Below are positions 52,766-62,293 of a DNA stretch of 64,000 bases, piece after piece (the stretch's first letter is position 1; each line of letters begins with the position of its first letter). Source of the DNA: Clostridium drakei (GTDB taxonomy: Bacteria > Bacillota > Clostridia > Clostridiales > Clostridiaceae); assembly GCF_000633595.2 (NCBI RefSeq), contig NZ_JIBU02000006.1, positions 1 to 64,000 on the forward strand, read 5' to 3'. The notes under the pieces are model-generated. The model searched no databases and was not told the DNA's origin. It saw only the letters and a list, made by a program, of their open reading frames with translations. The position numbers and the translations under genes were made by a program.

Positions 52766-53638
52766 ATGACAATACGTCATTTAAAAATATTTATAGCTGT
52801 ATATAATGAGCGAAATATGACTATGGCTGCAAATAAATTATTTATAACACAGCCTTCTGTAAGTCAGGCAATTAAAGAGCTTGAAAACTATTATGGTGTT
52901 GAGCTATTTGAGAGAATATCTAATAAGTTGTATGTTACTGAATCGGGAAAAAAAGTATATCAATATGCTAAACATATAATGAAGCTTTTTGATGAATTGG
53001 AAGATGGACTTAAGGAAAATGCTCCTAAGAAAAAACTTATAATAGGGGCTAATTATACTGTTGGTGTTGTTTTAATACATAAATACATTAAAAAGTTTAA
53101 TAGCTTATACTCTAATTCTGAGATTAAGGTGATAGTAAACAAAGCATCTATTCTTAAAGAAATGCTTAGAAAAAATGAATTGGATCTTGCTCTTATAGAA
53201 GAAATAAAAAATGAATCTGATTTTATAGAAGATTTTTTTTATAACGATCGTATTGTTGTTGTTGCTGATCCGGAGCATCCTCTGTTTCAACAAAATGAGG
53301 TAACCGCCTATGATGTAGTTAATGAACACCTTTTATTGAGAGAAAAGGGTGCAGGTGTAAGAAATCTATTTGAGTTAAAGATGAATCAAATTGGATTAGT
53401 TATTGAGCCTTATTGGGAAAGTACAAGTACTACAGCTCTAATTAATGCAGCAGAAAATAAGATTGGAATTGCAGTGTTGCCTTTTGAATTGGTTAAAGAT
53501 CATATTGATTCGGGATGCTTAAGAGAGTTGAAGGTGAAAGATATAGATCTTAGTAGGAAACTTATAGTTATATATCATAAAGATAAGTTTTTAACAAGTG
53601 CCATGAAGGATTTCATTGAAATATGTCATGAGCTATGA
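52766..53638 (+). CDS. LysR-family transcriptional regulator
   Basis: A 290-residue regulator with the N-terminal helix-turn-helix (IRHLKIFIAVYNERNMTMAA, LFITQPSVSQAIKELENYYG) and a CysB-like effector domain. ATG at 52766 follows AGAAAGGTAA and begins the conserved region; codons further upstream have no support. It is not divergent from a neighbour, so its target is not evident; the convergent di-Mop gene or a distant gene are both possible. Confidence 0.88.
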   Translation: MTIRHLKIFIAVYNERNMTMAANKLFITQPSVSQAIKELENYYGVELFERISNKLYVTESGKKVYQYAKHIMKLFDELEDGLKENAPKKKLIIGANYTVGVVLIHKYIKKFNSLYSNSEIKVIVNKASILKEMLRKNELDLALIEEIKNESDFIEDFFYNDRIVVVADPEHPLFQQNEVTAYDVVNEHLLLREKGAGVRNLFELKMNQIGLVIEPYWESTSTTALINAAENKIGIAVLPFELVKDHIDSGCLRELKVKDIDLSRKLIVIYHKDKFLTSAMKDFIEICHEL

Positions 53639-53645
53639 TAAATAA

Positions 53646-53709
53646 AGAACCTTGTGGTTTTATAATAAAATATTTTTATCTTGCAAAATCACAAAGCTCT
53701 TCTATTATT
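53646..53709. terminator. Terminator between convergent genes
   Basis: A 16-position stem (53646-53661 with 53685-53700, two mismatches and one G-T pair) with T-rich tails on both strands, between the LysR and di-Mop genes. Confidence 0.65.
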
Positions 53710-53751
53710 ATTCAAACAAACTAATATAAGTTAATAGGAAATTTATATGTG

Positions 53752-54168
53752 TTATACAGCTATCATAACTGATGTAGCTTTAATAACTGCTTTTGCTTTA
53801 ACTCCAGCTGAAAGACCAAGTTCTTTTACTGCGGACATTGAAATAGTAGAAGAAATTGTATTTCCACCATTAGTTTTTAAAGTTACGATTGCATTTACTG
53901 CACCTTCTTGAACTTTTACAATTTCACCATCTAGTTGGTTTCTTGCACTAAGTTTCATATCTCCAATACCAATCATTACTTCTGTAGCTTTAATTACAGC
54001 AATTGCTTCTTTGCCTGGAGTAAGGCCAAGTTCCTTTACTGCTTCCATGGAAATAGTAGAAGTAATTACATCATTACTATTTGACTTTAAAGTAATAATT
54101 GCATTTACTGCACCTTCTTTAATGGATTCAACTTTACCTTTTAATTGATTTCTTGCACTAATAATCAT
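53752..54168 (-). CDS. Di-Mop (tandem TOBE) molybdate-binding protein
   Basis: A 138-residue protein consisting of two TOBE/Mop repeats of about 68 residues each: SARNQLKGKVESIKEGAVNA and SARNQLDGEIVKVQEGAVNA begin the two halves, each followed by ITLK/VTLK and AVKELGLT/S. Tandem Mop proteins (molbindins) store or buffer molybdate or tungstate. AAAGGAGAATAAA precedes the ATG. A perfect GCTGCT-ATT-AGCAGC hairpin lies upstream (54184-54198). No molybdate transporter genes are in the window. Confidence 0.9.
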   Translation of the reverse strand: MIISARNQLKGKVESIKEGAVNAIITLKSNSNDVITSTISMEAVKELGLTPGKEAIAVIKATEVMIGIGDMKLSARNQLDGEIVKVQEGAVNAIVTLKTNGGNTISSTISMSAVKELGLSAGVKAKAVIKATSVMIAV

Positions 54169-54542
54169 TTTATTCTCCTTTCTGCTGCTATTAGCAGCCT
54201 AAACATTAATATTTTTATATAATTATGTAAATTTTTTAAGCACTTATTAATAAAATTTAAAACATAAATGTTAATATGGACATATAATAGCACAATATTA
54301 CTATAGAGTCTAATTATATAATTCTATACTTAATATAGGTAAATACCTATAGAGATAGTAGACTTATAAGTAGTAAAAAGTTTAAGAATATGCTAATATA
54401 TTTAAATAATAATGCTTACTAATGTTATTTTGCTTTTATGCTTAGTTGACAAAGGGATGCTGTATTTTTTAGTATAGAATATTTTTTATAAAAGTTTTTT
54501 TTATTATATAGCAAAAATTAATTATTTCATTTGGAGGTATAT
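54169..54542. other. Divergent intergenic region, no gene seen
   Basis: It is AT-rich, with a GCTGCTATTAGCAGC palindrome (54184-54198) at the Mop end and no supported gene. It should contain promoters for both the Mop gene and the signalling operon. I did not identify a -35/-10 pair with confidence. Confidence 0.45.
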
Positions 54543-55613
54543 ATGAGAGTTGTTGGTGTCTCTAGCCTGAAGGGTAATGAAGTACTTGGAAGGCAGATTT
54601 ACGATGAATTAGGAAGGGTTTTACTCAATGTTGGAGTACGATTAAAGCCTTATTATATAGAAAGAATTAAAGAACTTGGAATTATTTCAGTATACATTGA
54701 TGATGACATATCGAAAAATGTGGTTATTGAAGAAAGTATTTCTGAAAAGACAAGGCAAATGGGTAAACATGCTGTCAAAGAAATGATTGGGAAATATTGT
54801 CGTGAAGGTAAAACTGATGATAGTAGTGTTATGAATTCAGTAAATGCAGTAATTGAGGATGTAGTATCAAATAAAGATGTTTTAATAAATGTTGCAGAAA
54901 TAAGTTCAAGTGATAATAATATATATTCTCATTCTGTAAATGTTTGTGTATTAGCTACAATAATAGCAACTCATATGGGTTATAGTCCATTAAAGCTAAA
55001 GGATATAGCAGCGGGGGCATTACTGCATGATATAGGTAAAATAAAAATCTTGAATGATAAGAAGCTTTTATCAGAATTTAAAAGCAAAGAAGAATTGGAT
55101 AAATATATTACACTTATGCATCCAAGGGTTGGTTATGATTTTTTAGGAGATCAGCATGTTTGGAATGCAACTGTAAAGGTAGTTGCATTAATGCATCATG
55201 AAAGAAGCGATGGAAGTGGATATCCTTTGAAATTGCAAGGTGATGAGATAAACCAAATTGCAAAAATGGTATCTATATGTGATGTATTTGATAATTTGAT
55301 ATCAGGAAGAAATAATAAAGAAGCCAAAAGTGTCAGTGAAGTTATTGAATATCTTGTAGGTATGGGTAACACTTATTTTGATGTAGAAATGGTTAGAAAA
55401 TTTACTATGAATATAGCTGCATTTCCAACTGGAAGTGGAGTTATGTTGAGTTCAAATGAGAAGGGGTTAGTAATAAAGCAAAATAACTCAATGCCAACAA
55501 GACCAGTGATAAAAGTTATATATGACAAGGCAGGAAATATACTTTCGGAGCCTTATGAAATGGATTTATTAAAGGAGCTAACTCTTTTTATTTCAAAAAC
55601 TTGTGAGCTTTAA
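54543..55613 (+). CDS. HD-GYP domain cyclic-di-GMP phosphodiesterase-like protein
   Basis: A 356-residue protein. Residues about 1-110 form an N-terminal region ([20 protein letters not shown]); the HD-GYP domain follows, with HSVNVCVLA, the HD pair in [12 protein letters not shown], and [11 protein letters not shown] as the GYP motif. Metal ligands are all present, so it is probably an active phosphodiesterase for c-di-GMP or a related dinucleotide. ATG at 54543 follows GGAGGT; a TTG 12 bases upstream overlaps that site. It leads an operon with a hybrid kinase and a CheY-like protein. Confidence 0.9.
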   Translation: MRVVGVSSLKGNEVLGRQIYDELGRVLLNVGVRLKPYYIERIKELGIISVYIDDDISKNVVIEESISEKTRQMGKHAVKEMIGKYCREGKTDDSSVMNSVNAVIEDVVSNKDVLINVAEISSSDNNIYSHSVNVCVLATIIATHMGYSPLKLKDIAAGALLHDIGKIKILNDKKLLSEFKSKEELDKYITLMHPRVGYDFLGDQHVWNATVKVVALMHHERSDGSGYPLKLQGDEINQIAKMVSICDVFDNLISGRNNKEAKSVSEVIEYLVGMGNTYFDVEMVRKFTMNIAAFPTGSGVMLSSNEKGLVIKQNNSMPTRPVIKVIYDKAGNILSEPYEMDLLKELTLFISKTCEL

Positions 55614-55629
55614 ATTTAGGAGGGATTTT

Positions 55630-58467
55630 ATGAATGGTGAAGATAATTGTATAAATATTGACTGTCTGAAGCTAGTTAATAGTACTTTTCGGAAGTTTTT
55701 AGATATACATAGCACTAATTATCATATTGAATTAAAAAAATCATTGGAGGAAATAGGTTCATTTTTTAATTTAGATAGAATTTATATATATTATTTTTCC
55801 AAAGATCCTACTTTTATGCAAATAGAATGTCAATGGAATAGGAATGGAGTAAGACTTAAAAGAGAATTTAATGAGGAAGAGGTAGTTTATACCTTTCCAT
55901 GGTTAATTCGAAAAATTAAAAATAGTAATGATGTTGCAATAAATAACATAAATGAGATTCCAGATGAAGCAGTATCAGAAATAGAAACTTTTTCAAAGGA
56001 AGGAGTAAAATCTTTTCTTGTAATTCCACTGAAAAGTGAAAATAACTTAATTGGGTTCATAGGATATGAAAGCTTGTTAAGGTCTGTAATTTGGAAAGAA
56101 GATAAAATTAGAATATTAGGAGATATTTCAAAAGCATTTTCACATGCAAAGGCAAGAATAGAGAAAGAAAAAGCGTATGAGAAAGATATTAATGGACAAT
56201 CAATTTTGCTTAATAATTGTGAATCACAAATTTGGGCTTTAAGTAATGTTACTTCTTATGCAACTGCAAATGAGGCGCATGCAAAGTTTTTTGGAAAGAC
56301 CAAAAGTGATTTAGAATATCAAGATTTATACGATATATTTGATATAGATATTGCCAATAAGCTTTCTAAAAGTAATTGGGAATTGTTTCAAAAGAGTGAA
56401 CCAGCAGAAAAAGAACTTGAAATTAAAAATTTTAAAGGTGAAAATAGACTACTGAAGATTAAAAGTAGACCTCAAAGAGATGATAAAGGTAATATACAGT
56501 ATCTTATTTGCACTGCTAATGATGTTACAGAACAAAGATTGGCAGAAAAGGAATTATACAAGGCAAAAGAACAAGCAGAAGCAGCCAATGTAGCAAAAAG
56601 CCAGTTTCTTGCTAACATGTCTCATGAAATAAGAACACCTATGAATGGAATATTTGGATTTCTTCAGCTTTTGCAAGCAACTAATTTATCCTTGGAGCAA
56701 AAAGAATTTATGCGTGAAGCAAAATCTGCTTCAGAGATATTATTACATATTATTAATGATATATTAGATTTTTCAAAGATTGAAGCTAGAAAGCTAGCTA
56801 TGGAAAAAATCAAATTTAATTTAAGAAATGTTATTGAAGATGCAGTTTCATTACTTGTTCCAAAAGCTGCAGAAAAAAATCTAGAGCTTTATACCATGAT
56901 TAGTCCTAATGTACCTGAAGAGGTTATTGGTGACCCATCAAGGCTTAGACAAGTTTTAAACAATTTAATAAGTAATGCAGTAAAATTTACAAACAAGGGT
57001 GAAATTTCTGTAAAAGTTGATTGCTTAAAGGAAGAAAATAAAATAGCGTTTCTTAATTTTGAAGTAAAAGATACTGGAATTGGAATTCGTAAGGAACATA
57101 TTAACACTATTTTTAAATCTTTTAGTCAGGCAGATGCTTCTACTACTAGAAAGTTTGGAGGAACAGGTCTTGGACTTGCTATATCTAGTGAGTTAGTAAA
57201 AATGATGGGTGGTAAGATCCAAGTGGAAAGTACAATAGGGGAAGGATCTACATTTAAATTTGATATAAAGTTAAAGATTGTAAAAGGATCTTTAGTTCAG
57301 AAATTTGACTTTGAAAAGCTTCGTGGTATGAATGTTTTAGTAGTTGATGATAATGATAACAATAGAAAAATTGTAGGTTCATATCTTCAAGGAATTGGAC
57401 TTATGGTATTTGAAGTTAAGAATGCAGCAACCGCGATCACTACTATTATTGCAAAAGCAAATACAAAAAATAAAATAAATATTGCTATTATAGATTATCA
57501 AATGACAGATATGAGTGCATATGAACTAGCAACCACATTAAACACAATGCCTTTTGCAAAGGATGTTAAGTTAATACTTTTAACTTCTGTAAATCAAAAA
57601 GGAGAAACAAAGTATGCAAAAGAGCATGGCTTTTTATGTCATTTGAGCAAACCTGTAAAAAGAGATGACTTACTTAATTGTATTGCTATGGTATTTGGAC
57701 TTAAAAAAGAATATGAGGAAGAATGTAAAGTTGTAAACAAACATAGAGTTAAAGAAGTTAAAAATGAATCAAAACCTAATATTTTATTAGTTGAAGATAA
57801 TGCAATGAATCGAAAAATAGTTATAAACATACTTAAACTACATGATATGACTTGTGATGTGGCAATGAATGGCTGTGAAGCATTAAAATCAGTATCAGAA
57901 AAGGATTATGATGTTGTTTTTATGGATTGTCAAATGCCAGTAATGGATGGCTATGAATGTACATATAAAATAAGAGCTTTAGAAGGAGATAAAAAGCATA
58001 CTACAATTATTGCAATGACTGCAAATGCTATGGAAGGGGATTCAGAAAAGTGCATTGCAGCTGGAATGGATGATTATATAAGTAAACCTATTAATTTTGA
58101 TACTATGTTTAAAATGATAGAGGCGAATACTAAAAAGAGAGAACTTGTACCTGATTATAATAAAATAATAGATAACAATATTGATTATTTTATTGAAACT
58201 ACAGGCCTTGAAAAAGCAGATGCAAGAGAAATACTTGAAGAATATACAAGATGTCTACCTGATTTGTTGGAAGATGTTGGACATGCTATTGCTGACAAAG
58301 ATTTTGATAAATTGGCAGGAGTAACTCATGAGTTGAAAGGTTCTTCTGGAACTTTAAGGATACTTTCTATTCATGAATTGGCAATAAAATTAGAAACATC
58401 TGCTTTCAAACATGAAGAAGATGAATGTAGTAGAATTTTTTCTGAAATAAAAGCTTTGTTTTACTAG
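55630..58467 (+). CDS. Hybrid sensor histidine kinase (GAF-PAS-HisKA-HATPase-REC-REC-HPt)
   Basis: A 945-residue soluble kinase: GAF (about 30-190), PAS (about 205-315), HisKA with [12 protein letters not shown] (His about 333), HATPase ([11 protein letters not shown]), two receivers (about 566-690 with Asp in AIIDYQM; about 716-835 with Asp in [12 protein letters not shown] and Lys in ISKPI), and an HPt (about 845-945, [11 protein letters not shown]). It forms a complete phosphorelay within one chain. GGAGGG precedes the ATG at 55630; the preceding stop is 17 bases upstream. The two-receiver layout is like BarA/TorS-like kinases. Confidence 0.92.
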   Translation: MNGEDNCINIDCLKLVNSTFRKFLDIHSTNYHIELKKSLEEIGSFFNLDRIYIYYFSKDPTFMQIECQWNRNGVRLKREFNEEEVVYTFPWLIRKIKNSNDVAINNINEIPDEAVSEIETFSKEGVKSFLVIPLKSENNLIGFIGYESLLRSVIWKEDKIRILGDISKAFSHAKARIEKEKAYEKDINGQSILLNNCESQIWALSNVTSYATANEAHAKFFGKTKSDLEYQDLYDIFDIDIANKLSKSNWELFQKSEPAEKELEIKNFKGENRLLKIKSRPQRDDKGNIQYLICTANDVTEQRLAEKELYKAKEQAEAANVAKSQFLANMSHEIRTPMNGIFGFLQLLQATNLSLEQKEFMREAKSASEILLHIINDILDFSKIEARKLAMEKIKFNLRNVIEDAVSLLVPKAAEKNLELYTMISPNVPEEVIGDPSRLRQVLNNLISNAVKFTNKGEISVKVDCLKEENKIAFLNFEVKDTGIGIRKEHINTIFKSFSQADASTTRKFGGTGLGLAISSELVKMMGGKIQVESTIGEGSTFKFDIKLKIVKGSLVQKFDFEKLRGMNVLVVDDNDNNRKIVGSYLQGIGLMVFEVKNAATAITTIIAKANTKNKINIAIIDYQMTDMSAYELATTLNTMPFAKDVKLILLTSVNQKGETKYAKEHGFLCHLSKPVKRDDLLNCIAMVFGLKKEYEEECKVVNKHRVKEVKNESKPNILLVEDNAMNRKIVINILKLHDMTCDVAMNGCEALKSVSEKDYDVVFMDCQMPVMDGYECTYKIRALEGDKKHTTIIAMTANAMEGDSEKCIAAGMDDYISKPINFDTMFKMIEANTKKRELVPDYNKIIDNNIDYFIETTGLEKADAREILEEYTRCLPDLLEDVGHAIADKDFDKLAGVTHELKGSSGTLRILSIHELAIKLETSAFKHEEDECSRIFSEIKALFY

Positions 58468-58506
58468 GAGGGCTTTAAAAATTACAGATATAAAGGAGTT
58501 TTTGAT

Positions 58507-58869
58507 ATGAAAAAGGTATTAATAGTTGATAATTCGTCATATATGAGAATGTTTGTGAAAAAGATTATTGAAAAAGGAGGCTTCCTTAACACCTTTGAAG
58601 CATCAGGGAGAGAAGAAGCAATAGAAATATTTAAAGCTGAAAAGCCAGATATTGTACTCTTAGATTTGAACATGTCGGAGTTTAGAATGGATGGTATGCA
58701 TGTATTAAGTGACATAATAAAAATTGATCCTGAAGCAGTTGTAATTATTATGTCAGCAGTAGGACACGAAGAAGTAAAGGATGAATGTATAGAAGCAGGG
58801 GCAAAAGGTTATATTAAGAAACCTTTTACTACTGAAAGCTTATTGAAGGCATTAGAAGAATATAAATAA
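58507..58869 (+). CDS. CheY-like single-domain response regulator
   Basis: A 120-residue receiver domain: acidic pair in LIVDNSSYM (one Asp, then Asn), phospho-acceptor Asp in IVLLDLNMSEF, conserved Thr/Ser in VIIMSAVGHEE and Lys in YIKKPFT. The second acidic residue is replaced by Asn, as in some CheY-like proteins. AAAGGAG precedes the ATG. It is the third gene of the HD-GYP operon and a likely end-receiver of the hybrid kinase. Confidence 0.9.
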   Translation: MKKVLIVDNSSYMRMFVKKIIEKGGFLNTFEASGREEAIEIFKAEKPDIVLLDLNMSEFRMDGMHVLSDIIKIDPEAVVIIMSAVGHEEVKDECIEAGAKGYIKKPFTTESLLKALEEYK

Positions 58870-58995
58870 GATTATATAAAGTTCGCTTCTACTATATATA
58901 TTGACAATTATGAGTAACAGGTTAAATGAGGTTGCTTACTTGTAATATAATTTCCCATAATTAAAAAACAAAATAGTAATGTATTGAATAAAAGC

Positions 58996-59040
58996 AGCAT
59001 TTGCATGAAAATTAAAGCTTTATGTGAATGCTATTTTTTA
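58996..59040 (+). terminator. Terminator after signalling operon
   Basis: AGCATTTGCA (58996-59005) pairs with TGTGAATGCT (59023-59032) with one mismatch, followed by a T run. Confidence 0.8.
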
Positions 59041-59062
59041 TAATGATATTTAATAAATTAAT

Positions 59063-59090
59063 TTGAATTTTTTTCTATATATTATATAAT
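59063..59090 (+). promoter_or_regulatory. Promoter of the GreA-type gene
   Basis: TTGAAT, 16 bp, TATAAT, 37 bases before the GreA start. The GGAGGGG ribosome binding site follows. Confidence 0.7.
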
Positions 59091-59126
59091 ATTAACATAA
59101 TATATGTCAGGAGGGGTTATTCTCAT

Positions 59127-59591
59127 ATGAAGAATATACTAACACAAGAAAATATCGATAAATTAAAGGAAGAATTAGATTATAGAATGACTGTGAAAAG
59201 GGCTCAGATAGCAAAAGAAAAATTGGTAGCTGCTGCACATGGCGATAGATCAGAAAATGCAGAATATAAGGAAGCTTGTGCAAATTATAGAGAAAACGAT
59301 AATAGAATTCAATATTTATTAACCATGATTTCAACTGCAATTGTAGTAGATGATAAAAGCCAAGATAAGTCAGTTATAGGAGTTAATAGTAAATTTAAAA
59401 TTAAATTTGTAGAGGATGAAGACGAAGAAGTTGTATCATTAGTAACTACTGTAGATGCAGATCCAGAAAATATGCTTATAAGTGTAGAATCAGATTTGGG
59501 AAAAGCATTAATGAGCAAAAAAGCTGGAGATATAGTTGAAGTTAACGCTCCAAGTGAAAATTATACAGTGGAGATATTAGAAATACTATAA
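59127..59591 (+). CDS. greA: GreA/GreB-type transcription elongation factor
   Basis: A 154-residue Gre factor: an N-terminal coiled coil with the acidic tip HGDRSENAEYKEA (equivalent to DLSENAEY in GreA) and a C-terminal FKBP-like domain (VDADPENMLISVESDLGKAL). It helps RNA polymerase escape backtracked pauses by stimulating transcript cleavage. GGAGGGG lies 11 bases before the ATG. Monocistronic. Confidence 0.9.
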   Translation: MKNILTQENIDKLKEELDYRMTVKRAQIAKEKLVAAAHGDRSENAEYKEACANYRENDNRIQYLLTMISTAIVVDDKSQDKSVIGVNSKFKIKFVEDEDEEVVSLVTTVDADPENMLISVESDLGKALMSKKAGDIVEVNAPSENYTVEILEIL

Positions 59592-59633
59592 ACTTATATT
59601 TAATGGAATCTAATTTTTGTATGGGTATAATTT

Positions 59634-59684
59634 GAAGCACTTTATTAGTATTTAAAAATTGAATACTAGTACAGTGCTTCTTTA
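59634..59684 (+). terminator. Terminator after greA
   Basis: GAAGCAC (59634-59640) pairs with GTGCTTC (59674-59680), with an inner AGTATT/AATACT stem, and a short T run follows. Confidence 0.82.
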
Positions 59685-59772
59685 GTAGAAGAGCATTTAC
59701 ATATTCAGCATAATTCACAGAAAAAGTGTGAATGAGAAATATTTTCCAGGAAATAATTAACATGATTTTGAA

Positions 59773-59814
59773 TTACCCAAACATAATACTAATAAAAGTA
59801 TTATGTTTGGGTAA
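59773..59814. terminator. Perfect 18-bp hairpin at the end of the cortex hydrolase gene
   Basis: 59773-59790 and 59797-59814 are perfectly complementary around a six-base loop. It lies 19 bases after the stop of the minus-strand SleL-like gene. The following T run is weak on both strands, so it may also be an mRNA-protecting 3' end. Confidence 0.65.
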
Positions 59815-59832
59815 TATGAGAAATAGTATAAT

Positions 59833-61119
59833 CTAGCGTTTTATTACATTAAAATTATTTTCTATAAGTAGCCAATTTTGAGGGAAAGAAAGACCTAACT
59901 TCCAGTAGCTTACACCTCGTAAACCTAATTCTTTTACAAGATTAAATTTTGCTTGAATTGATCTTGCATCTTCAAACCATACTTCATGTTGTCTTCTAGC
60001 CTCATCTGTATAGTTGAAATGAGGAGCTTGTGCCTTATAGTCATATTTAATTGGTACATTATACTTAGCAGCAAGCTCAATAGCTTGTTGAGGACTAACT
60101 GCTTTTGCGAATTTACCTCCAGGTACAAAAGGCAATGTCCAATCATATCCATATAAATTTTGGCCCATCATAATTTTAGAAGCAGGTATTTCAGTTAGAG
60201 CATATTCCAGCACTTTTCTAACAGGACCTATTGGTGATACAGCCATTGGTGGGCCACCACTATAACCCCATTCATAAGTCATTATTACAACAAAATCTGA
60301 AATTTCTCCATGAACTTTATAATCATGTGCTTCATACCAAGCACCTACTTGAGTTGCACTGGTTTTTGGAGCAAGAGCTGTTGACATTAACAATCCTTCT
60401 GAAGATAATCTTGCTTTTGCCTTCCTTAAAAATCTGTTATAATTTTGTCGCAATTCAGGAGGTAAAAATTCCATATCAAAGTGTACGTCTCTAAAATTAT
60501 ATTGCTTTGCAAGTGCAATGATGTTGTTAAGCAAACGATTTTGTATTTCTGTATTCGTTAAAATGATCCTTCCAAGTTCTGCACTGAATTTTCCCTCTTC
60601 AATATTAGTAACTACCATTATTAAGCTTGCATTATTTGCTTTAGCTATATCTGCAAAATTATTTAAAGGAGGGGGATCCAAAGTTCCATTTCGCTGAATG
60701 CGGAAGCTGAATGGTGCTAGATATGTGAGAAATGGAGCTGTACTTCGAGCTGATTGCTCTAATTCAGGAGCAACATTTCCTCCTATTGGTTCAACATATG
60801 CGTTTATTTCTGCATTTCTTTTAGGACGTGGTGGAATGTACAATTTTAATCCAACCTGTAGAGGTGTATCAGGTGAAATTCCATTAATCTGTGCAAGTCT
60901 TCGATAATTAATACCAAAGCTGCGTGCAATGCTATATAGGCTATCTCCAGGTTGAACCCAATAATAGCTTCCAACTATAGGTATTACTAGCGTCTGTCCT
61001 ACTACTAATTGATTAGGGTTTGGAACTTCATTGGAACGTACAATTGCTGAAACTGTAGAGTTGTATAATCGGGCAATATCAAATATAGATTGTCCTGCTT
61101 GAACAACGTGGATTTGCAT
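59833..61119 (-). CDS. SleL/YaaH-type spore cortex N-acetylglucosaminidase
   Basis: A 428-residue protein with two LysM domains (about 3-46, HVVQAGQSIFDIARLYN; about 52-95, YWVQPGDSLYSIARSFG) and a GH18 catalytic domain (about 100-428). The GH18 core motif VHFDMEF (about residue 220) retains the general-acid Glu. Related proteins degrade modified cortex peptidoglycan during germination. There is no signal peptide, as usual for SleL. ATG at 61119 follows AAGGAGAAG; an upstream in-frame ATG (61188) is not supported. Confidence 0.9.
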   Translation of the reverse strand: MQIHVVQAGQSIFDIARLYNSTVSAIVRSNEVPNPNQLVVGQTLVIPIVGSYYWVQPGDSLYSIARSFGINYRRLAQINGISPDTPLQVGLKLYIPPRPKRNAEINAYVEPIGGNVAPELEQSARSTAPFLTYLAPFSFRIQRNGTLDPPPLNNFADIAKANNASLIMVVTNIEEGKFSAELGRIILTNTEIQNRLLNNIIALAKQYNFRDVHFDMEFLPPELRQNYNRFLRKAKARLSSEGLLMSTALAPKTSATQVGAWYEAHDYKVHGEISDFVVIMTYEWGYSGGPPMAVSPIGPVRKVLEYALTEIPASKIMMGQNLYGYDWTLPFVPGGKFAKAVSPQQAIELAAKYNVPIKYDYKAQAPHFNYTDEARRQHEVWFEDARSIQAKFNLVKELGLRGVSYWKLGLSFPQNWLLIENNFNVIKR

Positions 61120-61228
61120 AGTATACTTCTCCTTATAAAAATTATACAATATTATTATATGGTATAGAAAAGGGAAATGTACTATCAAAAGGATAGTAAT
61201 CTTAATAAAAGTTAAGAAGGTGATTTTA

Positions 61229-62098
61229 TTGATAATTGATTCGCATATACATATTGCACATAATAATTTGTTTAAAAAAAATCAGTGGAGTAATTCGCCA
61301 ATTGGATTGCAAAGACAGTGGCTTACTGAAATTTTGAGGGAATATAAAAAGAAAGATGTATGTGCTTTAAGGGATGGAGGAGATGGAATATTTGCTTCCT
61401 GCTTAGCACGGGAAATTGCAAAAGAGGAAGGAATAATATACAGAACACCTATATTTGCAATTTGCAAAAAAGGCCATTATGGATCATTTTTAGGAAGAGC
61501 TATTGATGGAATAGAAGATTTTAAAAGAGAATTTCATATTTTAAAAGAAAGTAAACTAGATCATCTTAAAATTATATTAACTGGAATAGTTAATTTTGAT
61601 AAATTTGGTGATGTGGGAGATGTGGCATTTTCATATGATGAACTGGAATATATGGTGAAAAATGCAAAGGAATATGGAGTTCCAATTATGGTGCATGCTA
61701 ATGGTAAACGGGGGGTATCTCAGGCTATAAAGGTAGGAGTTAATACAATAGAACATGGATTCCTTATTTCGGATAAGGAGATATATGAAATGGCAGAGAA
61801 AGAGATAGTATGGGTACCTACTCTTTCTCCGCTGGGGAATATACTTAAAAGAAATGATAGTAATTTTAAAGATCAGATAGATACAATAAGAAAAGTATAT
61901 GCCATACAGATTGAAAACATAGCAAAAGCTTATGAAATGGGTGTTAAAATTGCACTTGGAAGTGATGCGGGTGCATATGCTGTACCTCAGGTTAATGGCA
62001 TTTTTGATGAAATAAATCACTTTGAGAATATTGGATTTAGTAAAAGTGAAGTATTAAAAATGTGTTTAGAAAATGGTTCTCAAGCTCTTAATATATAG
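61229..62098 (+). CDS. Amidohydrolase-family protein
   Basis: A 289-residue metal-dependent hydrolase. Metal-binding signatures are IDSHIHIAHN at the N-terminus, MVHANGKRGVSQAI, NTIEHGFLIS and ALGSDAGAYAV (Asp). It is shorter than dihydroorotase and similar to imidazolonepropionase-type enzymes. TTG at 61229 follows AAGAAGGTGA; a GTG at 61220 overlaps that site. The substrate is unknown. It lies between the divergent SleL-like gene and the KimA-like transporter, with 195 bp before the latter. Confidence 0.78.
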   Translation: MIIDSHIHIAHNNLFKKNQWSNSPIGLQRQWLTEILREYKKKDVCALRDGGDGIFASCLAREIAKEEGIIYRTPIFAICKKGHYGSFLGRAIDGIEDFKREFHILKESKLDHLKIILTGIVNFDKFGDVGDVAFSYDELEYMVKNAKEYGVPIMVHANGKRGVSQAIKVGVNTIEHGFLISDKEIYEMAEKEIVWVPTLSPLGNILKRNDSNFKDQIDTIRKVYAIQIENIAKAYEMGVKIALGSDAGAYAVPQVNGIFDEINHFENIGFSKSEVLKMCLENGSQALNI

Positions 62099-62293
62099 AT
62101 AAAAATATTTTAAGTTAACTTATTGAAGAAATAAAAAAGTTAATATTAAGTGAGAGAATTATAGGAAAGTATAAATAATAAAAAATAAGTAATACTAAAA
62201 ATACATTAATATTACTGTTAAATTTATAGACTTTTACTTAGTATACATTAATACTTACAATATTTTTATAAAATAATATAGGAGCGATAACTA

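Noticed and set aside
62099-62293. c-di-AMP (ydaO) riboswitch before the KimA-like gene
   Set aside because: Expected from Bacillus, but the gap is nearly all A and T and none of the conserved aptamer blocks is visible.
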